Origin: Dugong dugon
Lineage: Eukaryota; Chordata; Mammalia; Sirenia; Dugongidae
Direction of reading: 5' to 3'
Length of the DNA stretch: 64,000 nucleotides
NCBI GenBank assembly: GCA_030035585.1
Contig: CM057471.1
Coordinates: forward strand, 98,792,819 to 98,856,818
The translations under genes were made by a program, and so were the position numbers. Position 1 is the stretch's first letter; each line of letters begins with the position of its first letter. This document shows positions 63,878 through 64,000 of the stretch, piece after piece. Under the pieces are notes generated by a model. It was given only the letters and a program-made list of their open reading frames with translations, was not told where the DNA came from and searched no databases.

Positions 63878-64000
63878 TTACGGAATGAATTGCATCCTCT
63901 CCAAAATGTGTGTTGGAATCCTAACCCCTGTACCTGTGGATTTGATCCTATTTGGGATTAGGATTTTCTTTGTTATGTTCATAAGATCACATCAGTGTAG
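63878..64000 (+). repeat. ERVL/MaLR-like LTR start, cut by window end
   Basis: 'tgttacggaatgaattgcat', 'gtgtgttggaatcctaaccc', 'tacctgtggatttgatccta' follow the same 5' LTR layout as 29249-29350. The remainder lies outside the window. Confidence 0.6.

Noticed and set aside
1-64000. CRISPR array, bacterial operon, phage or plasmid features
   Set aside because: The sequence is a mammalian repeat mosaic; regular repeats are SINE, L1 monomer or microsatellite, with no spaced short repeats or prokaryotic coding density.

Overview
This window looks like intergenic nuclear DNA from an afrotherian mammal, most likely an elephant or close relative (Proboscidea). No host protein-coding exon, rRNA, functional tRNA, CRISPR array or bacterial operon could be supported. 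The diagnosis rests on the repeats. There are dozens of copies of tRNA-headed SINEs whose tail reads close to 'atgagtcggaatcgactcg' (AfroSINE/PSINE type), RTE-clade LINEs ending in (AAC)n that share that tail, and an L1 lineage with an unusual 3'UTR. These lie among pan-mammalian fossils (MIR, L2, MER5-type hAT elements, old L1M, ERVL-like LTRs). Species assignment and all family names come from pattern recognition, without a database search.

Labels used in the entries. SINE-A is about 155 bp: a tRNA-like head starting near 'ggagccctggtggtgcagtgg', then 'accctatggggcagttctac', then the RTE-like tail. SINE-A2 is SINE-A with an extra 'gagaaagatgtggcagtctg...' segment, about 200 bp. SINE-B is about 200 bp: a tRNA-Asn-like head and a body 'ggaagaaagacctggtgatc...aaaatcagccattgaaaac'. 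SINE-C is about 300 bp: a tRNA-Gly-like head and an RTE-5'-derived body. RTE-N is about 360-450 bp: the 5' and 3' ends of the RTE LINE joined directly, with all coding sequence deleted.

Layout. 1-5.7 kb: MER5, an hAT MITE, MIR, RTE fragments and a full-length RTE-N. 5.7-8.9 kb: an old L1 (5'UTR and ORF1) with a second L1 3' end inserted in its ORF1. 9.6-20.6 kb: an older L1 fossil split by a full-length 8.8-kb L1 (9726-18547). The latter has a 14-bp target-site duplication, a CpG-rich 5'UTR with 295-bp tandem monomers, an intact 349-codon ORF1, an ORF2 ruined by frameshifts, stops and a FADD-to-FAND change, and a 3' end present three times in a row. 20.6-34 kb: dense SINEs, an RTE copy with its catalytic core deleted (24.8-26.4 kb), an antisense L1 3' end (27.5-28.8 kb) and LTR-like solos. 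34-36.2 kb: an RTE copy with TSD and deleted endonuclease. 36-64 kb: SINEs, MIR/L2, RTE 3' ends, old L1 tails and hAT MITEs separated by unique, apparently non-genic sequence.

How the parts relate. Shared 3' tails imply that the RTE LINE supplied the reverse transcriptase for SINE-A/A2/B/C and RTE-N, while L1 was a second, independent machinery. Many insertions keep recognisable target-site duplications, and nested insertions give a relative age order (MIR/L2/L1M oldest, then RTE/RTE-N and SINE-B/C, then SINE-A). Nothing here looks like a new gene system. The most interesting objects are the 295-bp L1 promoter monomers, the tandem L1 3' ends, and the mosaic tRNA + RTE-5' + RTE-3' architecture of the SINEs.
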